A stretch of 10,703 nt of DNA from Acidobacteriaceae bacterium (GCA_003165855.1 PMXH01000441.1:1-10703), one strand, 5' to 3'; positions 1 to 7,604 are shown, counted from the first letter of the stretch. Notes: generated by a model from the letters alone, not told the origin. Made by a program: numbers and translations.

Positions 1-1
1 T

Positions 2-1009
2 CCGCAGAACGTGCTGGTGCTGCGCAAAGGGTCGGAAGCGGAGCTGTCGGGCGGCTTTGATGCCGCGCTGTTTCCTACTTTGAAAGTTCTTCCCGGCATC
101 GCGAAAGACAGCCACGGCGAACCGATGGTTTCCGGCGAGTGGGTGGTGGTGATCGTGCTTCCGCGCAAGGACGGCACGGGCGAAGTGAACGTCACGGTGC
201 GAGGCATGATGCCGGATGGCCTTGAACTTCGGCCCAGCGCGAAGCTGATCGAGGGGCGCTGGTTCCAGACCGGGCAGCGTGAAGTGGTGGTGAGCAAATC
301 CATTCGCTCGCGCTTTTCGCATGCCAACATTGGCGACACCATGGAGTTCGGCAAGGGATCCTGGAAGGTTGTGGGCGTGTTTGACGCCGGCGGTTCGGCT
401 TATGAATCGGAGATCTGGTGCGACGTGAATCAGATGGCCGCGGATTTTGACCGGCAGGGCGGATATTCCTCGGCGTACTTGCGCGCCACCGATCCCATTG
501 CCGCCGATGCGCTGAAGAACCGAGTCAGCGACGATCAGCGTCTGAAGCTCGAAGGAATGCTGGAGACGGATTATTACGCGAAACAGACCAGTTCGGGCGC
601 TCCCATCAAATACATTGGCATCGTGGTCGCAATCATCATGGCCATTGGGTCGAGTTTTGCGGCGATGAATACGATGTATGCGGCAGTAGCTTATCGTGGG
701 CGCGAGATCGCGACTTTACGAGTGCTGGGATTCTCTCGTCCGTCGATTTTGACATCTTTTGTTCTGGAATCGCTCATGCTGGCTTTGCTGGGTGCAGTGG
801 CAGGAATTCTTCTGATGCTGCCCTTTAACGGAATGCAGACCGGAACGTCGAATGCAGTGACGTTCAGCGAGGTGGTATTCAGCCTGCGGATCACGTGGCA
901 GGTTGCGGGGGCCGCAATTGGTTTTGCGCTGATCATGGGCTTGTTCGGCGGACTGGCTCCGGCGTGGCATGCGGCGCGGCAGAATATTCTGACTGCATTG
1001 CGTGGCTGA
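2..1009 (+). CDS. ABC transporter permease, FtsX/MacB type, 5'-truncated by window edge
   Basis: This is the C-terminal part of an inner-membrane permease subunit of an ABC exporter. The frame is open to the left edge: codons for P-Q-N precede the GTG at 11, so that GTG is probably internal and the true start lies outside the window. About 335 residues are visible, counted here from the GTG. The first ~190 residues look like the periplasmic MacB-type core domain. Three hydrophobic segments follow at about 203-225, 250-275 and 296-320. An FtsX-domain signature sits between the first two (REIATLRVLGFS, about 232-243). A further TM helix and more of the periplasmic domain are presumably upstream. 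The membrane-fusion protein and ATPase genes follow on the same strand, so this is the permease of a tripartite exporter. Its FtsX motif differs from the RTREIG(V/I)RKA(I/L)GAR form in the two minus-strand permeases, so it belongs to a different subfamily. The substrate cannot be read from sequence. Confidence 0.88.
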   Translation, partial: PQNVLVLRKGSEAELSGGFDAALFPTLKVLPGIAKDSHGEPMVSGEWVVVIVLPRKDGTGEVNVTVRGMMPDGLELRPSAKLIEGRWFQTGQREVVVSKSIRSRFSHANIGDTMEFGKGSWKVVGVFDAGGSAYESEIWCDVNQMAADFDRQGGYSSAYLRATDPIAADALKNRVSDDQRLKLEGMLETDYYAKQTSSGAPIKYIGIVVAIIMAIGSSFAAMNTMYAAVAYRGREIATLRVLGFSRPSILTSFVLESLMLALLGAVAGILLMLPFNGMQTGTSNAVTFSEVVFSLRITWQVAGAAIGFALIMGLFGGLAPAWHAARQNILTALRG

Positions 1010-1013
1010 AATT

Positions 1014-1114
1014 AAGGATGCGAGCCAAACGCGCGATTCATGGGCCGCAAAGAACGCGACCCAACGCGCGGCTCGCCCAGATCCTTCACTGCGCAAAGAA
1101 CGCTTGCTCAGGAT
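1014..1114. repeat. GC-rich inverted-repeat element between permease and fusion-protein genes
   Basis: The 119-bp gap between the permease stop and the next start is almost entirely structured. AAGGAT (1014-1019), GCGAGCC (1020-1026) and CGCGCG (1030-1035) are matched in reverse complement by CGCGCG (1065-1070), GGCTCGC (1070-1076) and ATCCTT (1081-1086). A further AGGAT at 1110-1114 could also pair with ATCCT at 1081-1085, giving an alternative shorter hairpin. An 11-bp direct repeat, GCAAAGAACGC, occurs at 1047-1057 and 1093-1103, exactly 46 bp apart. The ATCCTTC...CAGGATGAC ends resemble a dispersed intergenic repeat I associate with acidobacterial genomes. That association is from memory and was not searched. 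Confidence 0.6.
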
Positions 1115-1128
1115 GACATTGATTTCTT

Positions 1129-2502
1129 ATGCCGATTGACGCGAAACACGAAGACTTGCAGAGCTTGCGAATCGACCGCACGGAGCGCGGCACCAGCAAT
1201 GGAGAGCCGCCCGCCTGGGCGCGCCGCTACATTGTGATTGGCATCGTTGTCATTGCGGTGCTGAGCGTCTCCGCTCTGGCCTACCGGATGCTTTCGCGCG
1301 ACGTGCCGGAGGTAGAGGTGACGCGCGCGGCAGCGGAGAGTAGCGATGTAGGCGGCACGGTGCTTTCGGCCACGGGCTACATCGTCGCGCATCACACGAT
1401 CAATGTGAATTCCAAGGTCACCGGACGCCTGGCCTGGATCGGCGTGGAAAAGGGCGACAAAGTTAAAGAAGGACAGGTTCTAGTGCGGTTGGAGGATGAG
1501 GAGTTTCGCGCTTCCTACGATCAGGCAAAGGGCGCATTGGACAATGCTCGAGCATATTTCGATGAACTTGAGCATGGGTCCCGGCCGGAAGAGATTCAGG
1601 AGGCGCAACACAACCTGGATGAAGCTCGCGCCACGCTCGTCAATGACAAGCTGACTCTGGATCGCACCAAGGAACTCTCATCTGCTGGCGTAGTTTCGCG
1701 CCAGGCACTGGACGACGCCACCGCCAAATTCGATTCCGACCAGCAGCGAGTCAATTCGCTGGACAAGGCTTTCCAACTGATGAAGATCGGACCTCGCGCA
1801 GAAGAACTGGCTCGCGCTCGCGGATCGCTGGCGCAAGCGCAAGGCCAGCTTGATTACGCCAAGTCTCAACTCGACGCCACGATGATTCGCGCACCCGTCA
1901 CCGGCACAATTCTCGACCGCACTGCCGAAAAAGGCGAACTTATTACCGCGCAGTTCGCCAGCGCGGCGGCGGGCGGCCCTCAGGGATCGGTGGTATCGCT
2001 GGCTGACTTGAATGATCTCCAGGTCGAACTCGATATTGCCCAAGCGGACTTCGCCCGCCTTAGTCCCAAGCAGAAGGGCATCGTCACTACGGACACCTAT
2101 CCTGACAAGACGTATGACGGCGAAATTGCGCAGATTTCTCCCGAGGCGAATCGGCAGAAAGCCACGGTGCAAGTGAAGGTGCAGGTGCTGAATCCGGGCA
2201 AGTATCCTGATGTTTTCCTGCGGCCGGAGATGAACGCGACGGTGAAGTTCTTAGCGGATGCGCCGAAAGCCACCAGCAAGCAGACAGCGGGAGCTTTCGT
2301 ACCGGCGAGTGCGTTGCGGGACCACGACGGCAAGAAGGTCGTGTTCCTGGCCTTCGACGGAAAAGCGCACCTCCGTGAGGTCCACGTGTTGAGCCAGCGC
2401 ACGGACGGATTTCTCGTCGACGGATTGGTGGGAGGCGAAAGCGTGATTACCAAAGCGCCGCAAGACCTGAAAGACGGAGACACAATTAAGGTGAAGGGGT
2501 AA
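1129..2502 (+). CDS. HlyD/MacA-type periplasmic membrane-fusion protein of ABC exporter
   Basis: This adaptor links an inner-membrane ABC permease to an outer-membrane channel. The 457 residues run in the family's usual order. A short basic cytoplasmic N-terminus is followed by one signal-anchor helix (about 34-54) with no lipobox cysteine, so it is membrane-anchored rather than a lipoprotein. The first half of a biotinyl-lipoyl-like domain is at about 88-125 ([18 protein letters not shown]). A long charged, Ala/Gln-rich helical hairpin spans about 125-250, and the second lipoyl half begins at RAPVTGTIL (254-262). Beta-barrel and membrane-proximal domains follow to the C-terminus. The ATG at 1129 is chosen because the anchor starts soon after it. 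The nearest purine run, AGGA at 1110-1113, is 15 nt away, so the ribosome binding site is poor. Only 4 bp separate the stop from the ATPase start, indicating co-transcription. The cargo is unknown. Confidence 0.92.
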   Translation: MPIDAKHEDLQSLRIDRTERGTSNGEPPAWARRYIVIGIVVIAVLSVSALAYRMLSRDVPEVEVTRAAAESSDVGGTVLSATGYIVAHHTINVNSKVTGRLAWIGVEKGDKVKEGQVLVRLEDEEFRASYDQAKGALDNARAYFDELEHGSRPEEIQEAQHNLDEARATLVNDKLTLDRTKELSSAGVVSRQALDDATAKFDSDQQRVNSLDKAFQLMKIGPRAEELARARGSLAQAQGQLDYAKSQLDATMIRAPVTGTILDRTAEKGELITAQFASAAAGGPQGSVVSLADLNDLQVELDIAQADFARLSPKQKGIVTTDTYPDKTYDGEIAQISPEANRQKATVQVKVQVLNPGKYPDVFLRPEMNATVKFLADAPKATSKQTAGAFVPASALRDHDGKKVVFLAFDGKAHLREVHVLSQRTDGFLVDGLVGGESVITKAPQDLKDGDTIKVKG

Positions 2503-2506
2503 TTTC

Positions 2507-3220
2507 ATGAGCACAGTTGCCGAAACCAGCGTCGCTACCGGAACCAAAGTCGTCCAGGCTCGCAATGTCAGCAAGGTCTTCAAGCGCGAGGCATTCGAGG
2601 TGAAAGCGCTTGACGATGTCTCCATCGACATCGCTGCCGGTGAATTTTTGGCGCTGATGGGGCCCTCCGGTTCGGGCAAGACCACGCTGCTAAACATGAT
2701 TGCAGCTATCGACCGGCCGACCTCCGGCGAGCTGCTGGTGCAGAACCAGAACATTTTCCGGTTCAGCGACTCGCAGTCGGCCCACTGGCGCAATGAGCAC
2801 ATCGGTTATGTCTTCCAGACCTTCAACTTGATTCCAGTTTTGACCGCGTTTGAGAATGTGGAACTGCCCCTGCTGCTGACCAAACTCAACGCACAGCAGA
2901 GGCGCGACCACGTGATGACTGCGTTGAAACTCGTGGGCCTGGAAGAGCGGGTCAACCATCTGCCCAAGCAACTCTCCGGCGGTCAGGAGCAGCGGGTCGC
3001 GATCGCTCGGGCGATTGTGAGTGATCCTACGCTGTTACTCGCCGATGAACCCACGGGCGATCTGGACAGTCACTCGGCCACGGAAGTTTTGGAGATCCTG
3101 AAGCGGCTGAACGAAGACTTCCATAAGACGATCGTGATGGTGACGCACGATCCGCACGCGGCTTCGTATGCGCACGTCACGCGGCATCTGGAGAAAGGGA
3201 TGCTGCTGCCGCCGGGATAG
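2507..3220 (+). CDS. ABC transporter ATP-binding protein, LolD/MacB-like
   Basis: This 237-residue cytoplasmic ATPase drives the exporter encoded just upstream. All nucleotide-binding motifs are present: Walker [10 protein letters not shown] (52-60), Q-loop glutamine Q104 in [10 protein letters not shown], signature LSGGQ (156-160) within [14 protein letters not shown], Walker B LLLADE (176-181) with catalytic E181, D-loop GDLD (184-187) and switch histidine H214. The [18 protein letters not shown] stretch after the Q-loop is typical of the LolD/MacB/FtsE group that partners FtsX-type permeases. Length matches stand-alone subunits, with no fused membrane domain. The start at 2507 has a purine-rich AAGGGG about 7 nt upstream and lies 4 bp after the fusion-protein stop. 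The stop is 6 bp from the stop of the convergent gene at 3227, leaving no room for a separate terminator. It might also energise the two minus-strand permeases, which lack an adjacent ATPase; this is inference. Confidence 0.95.
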   Translation: MSTVAETSVATGTKVVQARNVSKVFKREAFEVKALDDVSIDIAAGEFLALMGPSGSGKTTLLNMIAAIDRPTSGELLVQNQNIFRFSDSQSAHWRNEHIGYVFQTFNLIPVLTAFENVELPLLLTKLNAQQRRDHVMTALKLVGLEERVNHLPKQLSGGQEQRVAIARAIVSDPTLLLADEPTGDLDSHSATEVLEILKRLNEDFHKTIVMVTHDPHAASYAHVTRHLEKGMLLPPG

Positions 3221-3226
3221 ATCGGC

Positions 3227-3742
3227 TCACTGCGGCGCTGGTACGGCCAACTCAGCCGTCACCTCAGGCCCTGAGTCGGCTACCCAGAGCCAGGCGCGGC
3301 GGCCGTTGTCCAGAGCCACGGCCTTGGCCTCGCCGTACGCCACTAAGCGATTGAGGACTGTGGTCACCGAGGCCATCGGATCTTTGTGCCGTGCCAGCAT
3401 GGGCGGGACTTTTTCCTGAATCCGATCACAGACATCGCGAGCACTCAGGGCACGGTTTGCTTCCATCAGAATCATTCGGCACGACTTGGTGAAACCCGGT
3501 TGTCGTCCGCTGCTCTTGCGGTCCACGAGTTCGAGCAGCTCGTCACTCAGCACGCTGTCCCCGAAAAGGTTGGCCAAGCCGGCGATAGTTTGTTTGATCG
3601 TGCCAATCCGCCGCATCACTTCAGCGCGCTGCTGCAGGAGTTGCCGCAGCTCTTCGTGAGCCTGCCGCACAACCTCCTGCACGTGTCCGTTCCCGTTGGT
3701 GGTGATGGTTTTCGTTGCGCCGACGCTTTCCTGGATCTGCAT
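3227..3742 (-). CDS. Small coiled-coil / winged-helix protein, possible DNA-binding regulator
   Basis: I do not recognise a named family for this 171-residue protein. About 20-60 is a charged helical segment that looks like a coiled coil (HEELRQLLQQRAEVMRRIGTIKQ). About 62-83 is a linker. About 84-153 looks like a winged helix: helices around CRMILMEANRALSARDVCDRI and SVTTVLNRLVAYGEA, then a wing-like strand (GRRAWLWV). The fold prediction recalls HARE-HTH/winged-helix modules, with moderate confidence. There is no signal peptide or membrane segment, so it is probably cytoplasmic and oligomeric through the coiled coil. The ATG at 3742 is well supported by a strong Shine-Dalgarno, GGGGAGGG, ending 3 nt upstream. 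It is transcribed towards the exporter operon and away from the kinase gene, so the 352-bp region ahead of it is shared with the kinase. DNA binding and any target are inferred. Confidence 0.8.
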   Translation of the reverse strand: MQIQESVGATKTITTNGNGHVQEVVRQAHEELRQLLQQRAEVMRRIGTIKQTIAGLANLFGDSVLSDELLELVDRKSSGRQPGFTKSCRMILMEANRALSARDVCDRIQEKVPPMLARHKDPMASVTTVLNRLVAYGEAKAVALDNGRRAWLWVADSGPEVTAELAVPAPQ

Positions 3743-3792
3743 AAACCCTCCCCTGACACCTACTCTTCAGGCGCAGTCTCGCTATTTAGCCG

Positions 3793-3819
3793 ATACGCAG
3801 GAAACGACTCAGGGGTTCC
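3793..3819 (-). promoter_or_regulatory. Candidate ECF-sigma-type promoter for the 3742 gene
   Basis: Read on the minus strand, GGAACC (3819-3814) is followed by exactly 16 nt and then CGTAT (3797-3793). This resembles ECF sigma promoters (GAAC-type -35, about 16-nt spacer, CGTA/CGTC-type -10). It would start transcription near 3786, leaving a leader of roughly 44 nt that contains the strong ribosome binding site of the winged-helix gene. It is a pattern match by eye only, and such short motifs arise by chance. Confidence 0.27.
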
Positions 3820-3887
3820 CTATTTCAGCTCACACAAGGTGTACCCACCGAGCCTCGACCTGGTGCATTAGACGTTCGAAGCTGGAG

Positions 3888-3899
3888 TTCGTTAACGAA
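3888..3899. promoter_or_regulatory. Perfect 12-bp palindrome TTCGTTAACGAA, possible operator
   Basis: TTCGTTAACGAA is a perfect 12-bp palindrome in the divergent region between the winged-helix gene and the histidine kinase gene. A second, smaller palindrome TTCGAA lies 7 bp to its left at 3875-3880. On the minus strand the site is upstream of the candidate promoter at 3793-3819. The symmetry suits a dimeric regulator, possibly the neighbouring winged-helix protein by autoregulation. That link is a guess from position alone. Confidence 0.35.
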
Positions 3900-3983
3900 G
3901 GTACCGACCCAGGAGGCGGCCATCGGCTGAGGTGAGTGGGATTGGGCAGGAGGTTCCGGGGGAAACGTCTTCCGGTTCAATCC

Positions 3984-4046
3984 GGGACTTGTCCCACTTT
4001 GGGATTTGGTCGCGACCGCAATCATCGTCTCCGTTCTCTGCAGAGA
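3984..4046 (+). promoter_or_regulatory. Cluster of small palindromes upstream of the kinase gene
   Basis: Four symmetric elements lie in 63 bp ahead of the kinase start. GGGAC/GTCCC (3984-3988 with 3991-3995) overlaps TCCCA/TGGGA (3992-3996 with 4000-4004), so only one of these two can form at a time. GGTCGCGACC (4008-4017) is a perfect 10-bp palindrome. TCTCTGCAGAGA (4035-4046) is a perfect 12-bp palindrome. They may be operators or leader RNA structures. I found no convincing -35/-10 pair here, so the kinase promoter is unplaced. Confidence 0.35.
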
Positions 4047-4094
4047 GGGCTGCGACTCAGAGTATCCGATGGTAAAGAGTAACGAATTACCTCC

Positions 4095-6119
4095 ATGTCG
4101 ACCGCAGCAAAACTCGAGCTCTCGCCGTCTCTTTTGCCGGTGCTGCTGGTGGGGAACCTGGAGGAAGATTTTTTTCTCATTCGGGAGATCCTGGAGCGAA
4201 ACCGGGGTGTTCTCCCGGCGGAATTGGACCACGCCTGCTCCCTGGAAGAAGCTAAGGCGATGTTGCAGCGAAGCCAGTACGGGCTGGTTCTGTTTGAAAA
4301 TGAGACTGCGGACGCTGCCGCCACAAAGCTTCTCTCCGAGTTTCTGCACACCGGACGGACCATACCGTTCATCGTTCTGACCGAACACGCGGATGAGAAG
4401 GCGGTCGCTGAAATCATCCAGGCGGGTGCTTCGGATTGCGTGGAGAAATCACAGCTCAACGGAGCGAACCTGCTGCGCACGATCCGCTGCACGCTGAACT
4501 TGCACTCCACGCAGCAGCAGCGGCAATTTGCGGAAGAATCCCTGCGCAAGCTTTCCTGTGCGGTTGAGCAATCGGCCGATACCATCTTCATCACCAATAG
4601 TGAAGGCGTCATCGAATATGTAAATCCCGCGTTCGAAGCTCTGACCGGCTACTCCCGGCAGGAGGTTACAGGCCAGACCCAGAGCATTCTGAACTCCGGC
4701 CAGCAAGCACCAGCGCTTTACCGCGAGTTGTGGGAAACCATTCGAACCGGCGATGTGGGCCGCAGCATTACGGTAAACCGCAAGAAGAGCGGAGAGTTGT
4801 ACTACGTCGACGAGAGTATCAGTCCGATAAAGGACGCCGACGGACGCGCCACACACTTTATCTCCAATGGCCGCGATCTCACGAAACAATTACATCTGGA
4901 GTCGCAGCTGCTTCAGGCAAAGAAAATGGACGCCATCGGCCGCCTTGCTGGCGGCGTCGCGCATGACTTCAATAACCTGTTGACCATCATCACCAGCTAC
5001 TCTGAACTCGCATTGGACTGCGTAGTGCCGGGAAGCCTCGCCCAGACCCGCATCCAGGAGATTCTGTCGGCTGCCCGGCGCGCCGCCGATTTAACGCGGC
5101 AGTTGCTCGCCTTCAGCCGCAACCAACCGCAAGCTTTGCGTGTGGCTGAGCTCAACCCAGTGGTCAGTGGAATCGTCAAAACCCTGCACCGGCTCATCGG
5201 AGAAGACATAGAACTGACCTTTGCCCCCGGCGAGGGGCTGGGCAGAGTTCGTTTGGATCCGGTGCAGATCGAGCAAATTCTCATGAACCTGGCGGCCAAC
5301 TCCCGCGATGCCATGCCGCAAGGAGGACGGTGCAGCCTCGAAACCTCGAACGTGAACCTCGACGAACAGTACGCTGGCCAGAAGAAAGCCATCATCCCCA
5401 CCGGACACTATGCGGTCTTAACGATGACCGACACCGGTACCGGTATTCCTGCGGATCATCTGCCGCACATCTTCGAGCCTTTCTACACCACCAAGCCCTT
5501 TGGCAAGGGCACCGGACTTGGGCTGGCGACGGTCTATGGCATCGTCAAACAGAATCATGGATTCGTCTGGGCTTACAGCGAAGGTGGAATGGGTACGGTC
5601 TTCAAAATCTATTTGCCCTGCGTACCGGATCGGGTAGCCGCAATCGAGCCGTCAGACGTCGGAGAGGAGGCCGTGCTTCGTGGCACGGAAACTCTGCTGC
5701 TGGTCGAAGATGAGGACGCCCTGCGTCGAGCCGCTGCCGAATTTCTCAGTCTTCGCGGTTACTCGGTGCTGGAAGCGAAAGATGGGCTGGATGCGATGTC
5801 GGTCGCGAAGAATCACACGTCGACGATTCATCTCGCTGTCACGGACGTCGTCATGCCCCACATCAGTGGCGGCCAACTGGCTAACGAACTGGTCTTGCTT
5901 CGACCGGAGACGAGAGTGCTATTCGTCTCCGGCTATGCCGGGCAAACGGTGCTGGACCACAATGTGGTCGATGTCGAAAACAACTTCCTCCAGAAACCGT
6001 TCACGTTGAAGCAACTGGCCAGTAAAGTACGGGCAGTCCTTGATCATCACGGCAACAGCGTCCCCCTGTTGGCTGGAGCGATTGAGCATCCTGTGAGTGT
6101 TACGGCGCCATCCGGGTGA
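4095..6119 (+). CDS. Hybrid sensor histidine kinase: pseudo-receiver, PAS, HisKA, HATPase, receiver
   Basis: This 674-residue cytoplasmic protein has no membrane segments. Residues 14-135 form a receiver-like domain keeping T96 and K118, but E68 replaces the phosphoacceptor aspartate and G20-N21 replaces the acidic pair. A PAS domain spans about 152-265 (IEYVNPAFEALTGYS at 173-187). The HisKA domain has phosphoacceptor H290 in GGVAHDFNN. The ATPase domain has an N-box with N398 and N402, D446TGTGIP, FEPFYTTK (460-467) and GKGTGLGLA (470-478). The C-terminal receiver at about 533-650 is canonical: E538-D539, D584, S612, K634. PAS probably senses the signal, and H290 would pass phosphate to D584. 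No HPt protein or partner regulator is visible, so it is an orphan. The ATG at 4095 is the first possible start after an in-frame TAA at 4080, yet it is preceded by ACCTCC rather than a Shine-Dalgarno. The 3' end overlaps the convergent glycosyltransferase gene by 20 bp. Confidence 0.94.
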   Translation: MSTAAKLELSPSLLPVLLVGNLEEDFFLIREILERNRGVLPAELDHACSLEEAKAMLQRSQYGLVLFENETADAAATKLLSEFLHTGRTIPFIVLTEHADEKAVAEIIQAGASDCVEKSQLNGANLLRTIRCTLNLHSTQQQRQFAEESLRKLSCAVEQSADTIFITNSEGVIEYVNPAFEALTGYSRQEVTGQTQSILNSGQQAPALYRELWETIRTGDVGRSITVNRKKSGELYYVDESISPIKDADGRATHFISNGRDLTKQLHLESQLLQAKKMDAIGRLAGGVAHDFNNLLTIITSYSELALDCVVPGSLAQTRIQEILSAARRAADLTRQLLAFSRNQPQALRVAELNPVVSGIVKTLHRLIGEDIELTFAPGEGLGRVRLDPVQIEQILMNLAANSRDAMPQGGRCSLETSNVNLDEQYAGQKKAIIPTGHYAVLTMTDTGTGIPADHLPHIFEPFYTTKPFGKGTGLGLATVYGIVKQNHGFVWAYSEGGMGTVFKIYLPCVPDRVAAIEPSDVGEEAVLRGTETLLLVEDEDALRRAAAEFLSLRGYSVLEAKDGLDAMSVAKNHTSTIHLAVTDVVMPHISGGQLANELVLLRPETRVLFVSGYAGQTVLDHNVVDVENNFLQKPFTLKQLASKVRAVLDHHGNSVPLLAGAIEHPVSVTAPSG

Positions 6120-7266
6120 GTTTGCCCTTCTTCAACTTGAACCGGTCTCCGCGCCAGGTCACGGTGTGGCCGCCAAGGCTGCCAATCCAGACCACGACCG
6201 CAACCAAATCCCGAAGCGGAATCAGCCACGCTTGCTTGAGAACCTGACGATCTCCGAGAACGCTCCAGCCCACAATCACTCCAACCGCGAGGCGGATGAG
6301 CAGCATGAAAACCAGAACGCCGCAGGCCCAGGGCGCTCCTCCGCTGGCGGCCACAGCCAGCAGTGCCCATAGCAGCCCGAACGTGAAAACCAGACCGAAG
6401 TAACCGCCGGCTCGCGCGTCCCGGACTCCGCGGGCCCAGCGCAGCTGATGCGCAAAGAATTCCCGCACGCGATAAGAAGGAAGGTACGTCTCGACCACAA
6501 CCTCCGAGAGCTTCACAGCTAACCCGAGGCCAGCAATGCGCTTTCCCAGTTCGTAGTCGTCAGCAAGATAGTCCACGAATGAAGCGAACCCTCCGATCTT
6601 CTCCAAGTCGGCTCGGCGGAATGCCAGCGTGGAACCCAGTCCGAAACGAATGCCTCTTTCGACCTGACGCGCCGCCAGCACACTCGCGCAAAAGTCCGTG
6701 CTGATGCCTAAAGCCTCCAGCCGCGAGCCCAGCGTCGCGCCAGCCACTCCGCGGTAAAGGCAAGTGACCAGTCCCACTCGCGAATCGGCCAAGGAAGCAG
6801 TCACGCGCCGCAGATAGTCGGGTTCCACACGAATATCGCTGTCGTTGACGATCAGGTGGTCGTAGCGCGCTTCCCCCAACATCTGAGCCAAATTGCTGAC
6901 CTTCACATTTGCGCCCAAAATCTGCGGACTCACCACCAGCTGAATTCTGCGGACCGGAAATTCGCGCTGCAATTCCTTCACGCTGTCGATCGCAGGATCG
7001 TTGGGGTCGTTCACGCCAAAGATGATTTCGTACTCCGGATAATCCTGCAGGCAGTGACTGCGAAAGCTCTCATAGATTTCAGGATCGGTCCCTTTGAGCG
7101 GCTTCAGAATCGAAATCGGCGGCAGGGCTTGCACGCCCTCGCCCGCCGCTTTCTGCTCGCGCAGAAACTTTGCCGCGCCCCAAAGACAGAGGAGGTAATA
7201 GAGCACGCTGGAAACAACACCACAGACGGCAGTGATTTGGATGACCCGGCTGATTTGAGGAATCAT
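6100..7266 (-). CDS. hpnI: Glycosyltransferase, GT2/GT21, HpnI / ceramide-glucosyltransferase-like
   Basis: This 388-residue membrane glycosyltransferase closely matches the HpnI pattern. HpnI, in hopanoid-making bacteria, adds N-acetylglucosamine to bacteriohopanetetrol; the fold is shared with ceramide glucosyltransferases. An N-terminal helix (about 8-32) is followed by a GT-A domain beginning PISILKPLKGTDPEIYESF (50-68). Catalytic motifs are FGVNDPNDPAI (83-93), NDSD (141-144, D2 metal site), LADDYELG (234-241, D3) and HQLRWARG (273-280), the GT21/HpnI version of (Q/R)xxRW. Helices at about 290-310, 311-333 and 345-363 anchor the C-terminus. The ATG overlaps the stop of the upstream small gene as ATGA. 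No Shine-Dalgarno is visible, so translational coupling is likely. No other hopanoid gene is in view, so a sphingolipid or other lipid acceptor remains possible. The 3' end overlaps the kinase gene by 20 bp. Confidence 0.86.
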   Translation of the reverse strand: MIPQISRVIQITAVCGVVSSVLYYLLCLWGAAKFLREQKAAGEGVQALPPISILKPLKGTDPEIYESFRSHCLQDYPEYEIIFGVNDPNDPAIDSVKELQREFPVRRIQLVVSPQILGANVKVSNLAQMLGEARYDHLIVNDSDIRVEPDYLRRVTASLADSRVGLVTCLYRGVAGATLGSRLEALGISTDFCASVLAARQVERGIRFGLGSTLAFRRADLEKIGGFASFVDYLADDYELGKRIAGLGLAVKLSEVVVETYLPSYRVREFFAHQLRWARGVRDARAGGYFGLVFTFGLLWALLAVAASGGAPWACGVLVFMLLIRLAVGVIVGWSVLGDRQVLKQAWLIPLRDLVAVVVWIGSLGGHTVTWRGDRFKLKKGKLTRMAP

Positions 7267-7601
7267 GCGCGAGGAGCTAGGTCGACGGAGACCCGCCTTG
7301 CATCGATGAAGCCCGCTATTCCATAGCAGGGGCCCATCGTCAGGTGGAAAACATCATCCCGTTTCTCCAGATCCAGACCCGAGATTACATTCTGACAACT
7401 AAAGTCGGCAAGCTCGAGGTCGGTGATGTCTTCCAGGGTAAATGTGACGATCGCGGGTTTATACGCCGTCATGATGCGGATCCACGAAGGCCCAGAACGG
7501 TCGAGGTGGAGCTCCAGAACTTCTCCGTCATGGAAAGAAGGCTCACCCGCAAACCACCGCAGGAGTTTGTCGGCGCCGGGGATGTCTGGAAAGGAATCCA
7601 T
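7263..7601 (-). CDS. Small conserved protein, Imm50-like
   Basis: This 112-residue soluble protein has no signal peptide or membrane segment. The N-terminal stretch LLRWFAGEPSFHDGEVLELHLDR (13-35, with FHDGEV at 23-28) recalls the Imm50 family, which is annotated as an immunity-protein fold but is also common as a lone small protein. The rest alternates short hydrophobic strands (WIRIMTAY, AIVTFTLED, DVFHLTMG), consistent with a mostly beta structure ending in a strand pair. The ATG at 7601 lies 3 bp after the permease stop, and the TGA overlaps the glycosyltransferase ATG (ATGA), so the gene sits tightly inside the minus-strand operon. No toxin gene is adjacent, which argues against a classic immunity role here. 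The family call is by motif memory only and the function is unknown. Confidence 0.72.
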   Translation of the reverse strand: MDSFPDIPGADKLLRWFAGEPSFHDGEVLELHLDRSGPSWIRIMTAYKPAIVTFTLEDITDLELADFSCQNVISGLDLEKRDDVFHLTMGPCYGIAGFIDARRVSVDLAPRA

Positions 7602-7604
7602 TTT

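Noticed and set aside
3386..3871. 161-residue plus-strand open frame opposite the winged-helix gene
   Set aside because: It is antisense to a gene with a strong ribosome binding site and a structured protein; its own translation looks random.
3825..4388. 187-residue minus-strand open frame covering the control region and the kinase start
   Set aside because: Most of it mirrors kinase codons and it has no recognisable domain; GC-rich DNA yields such frames by chance.
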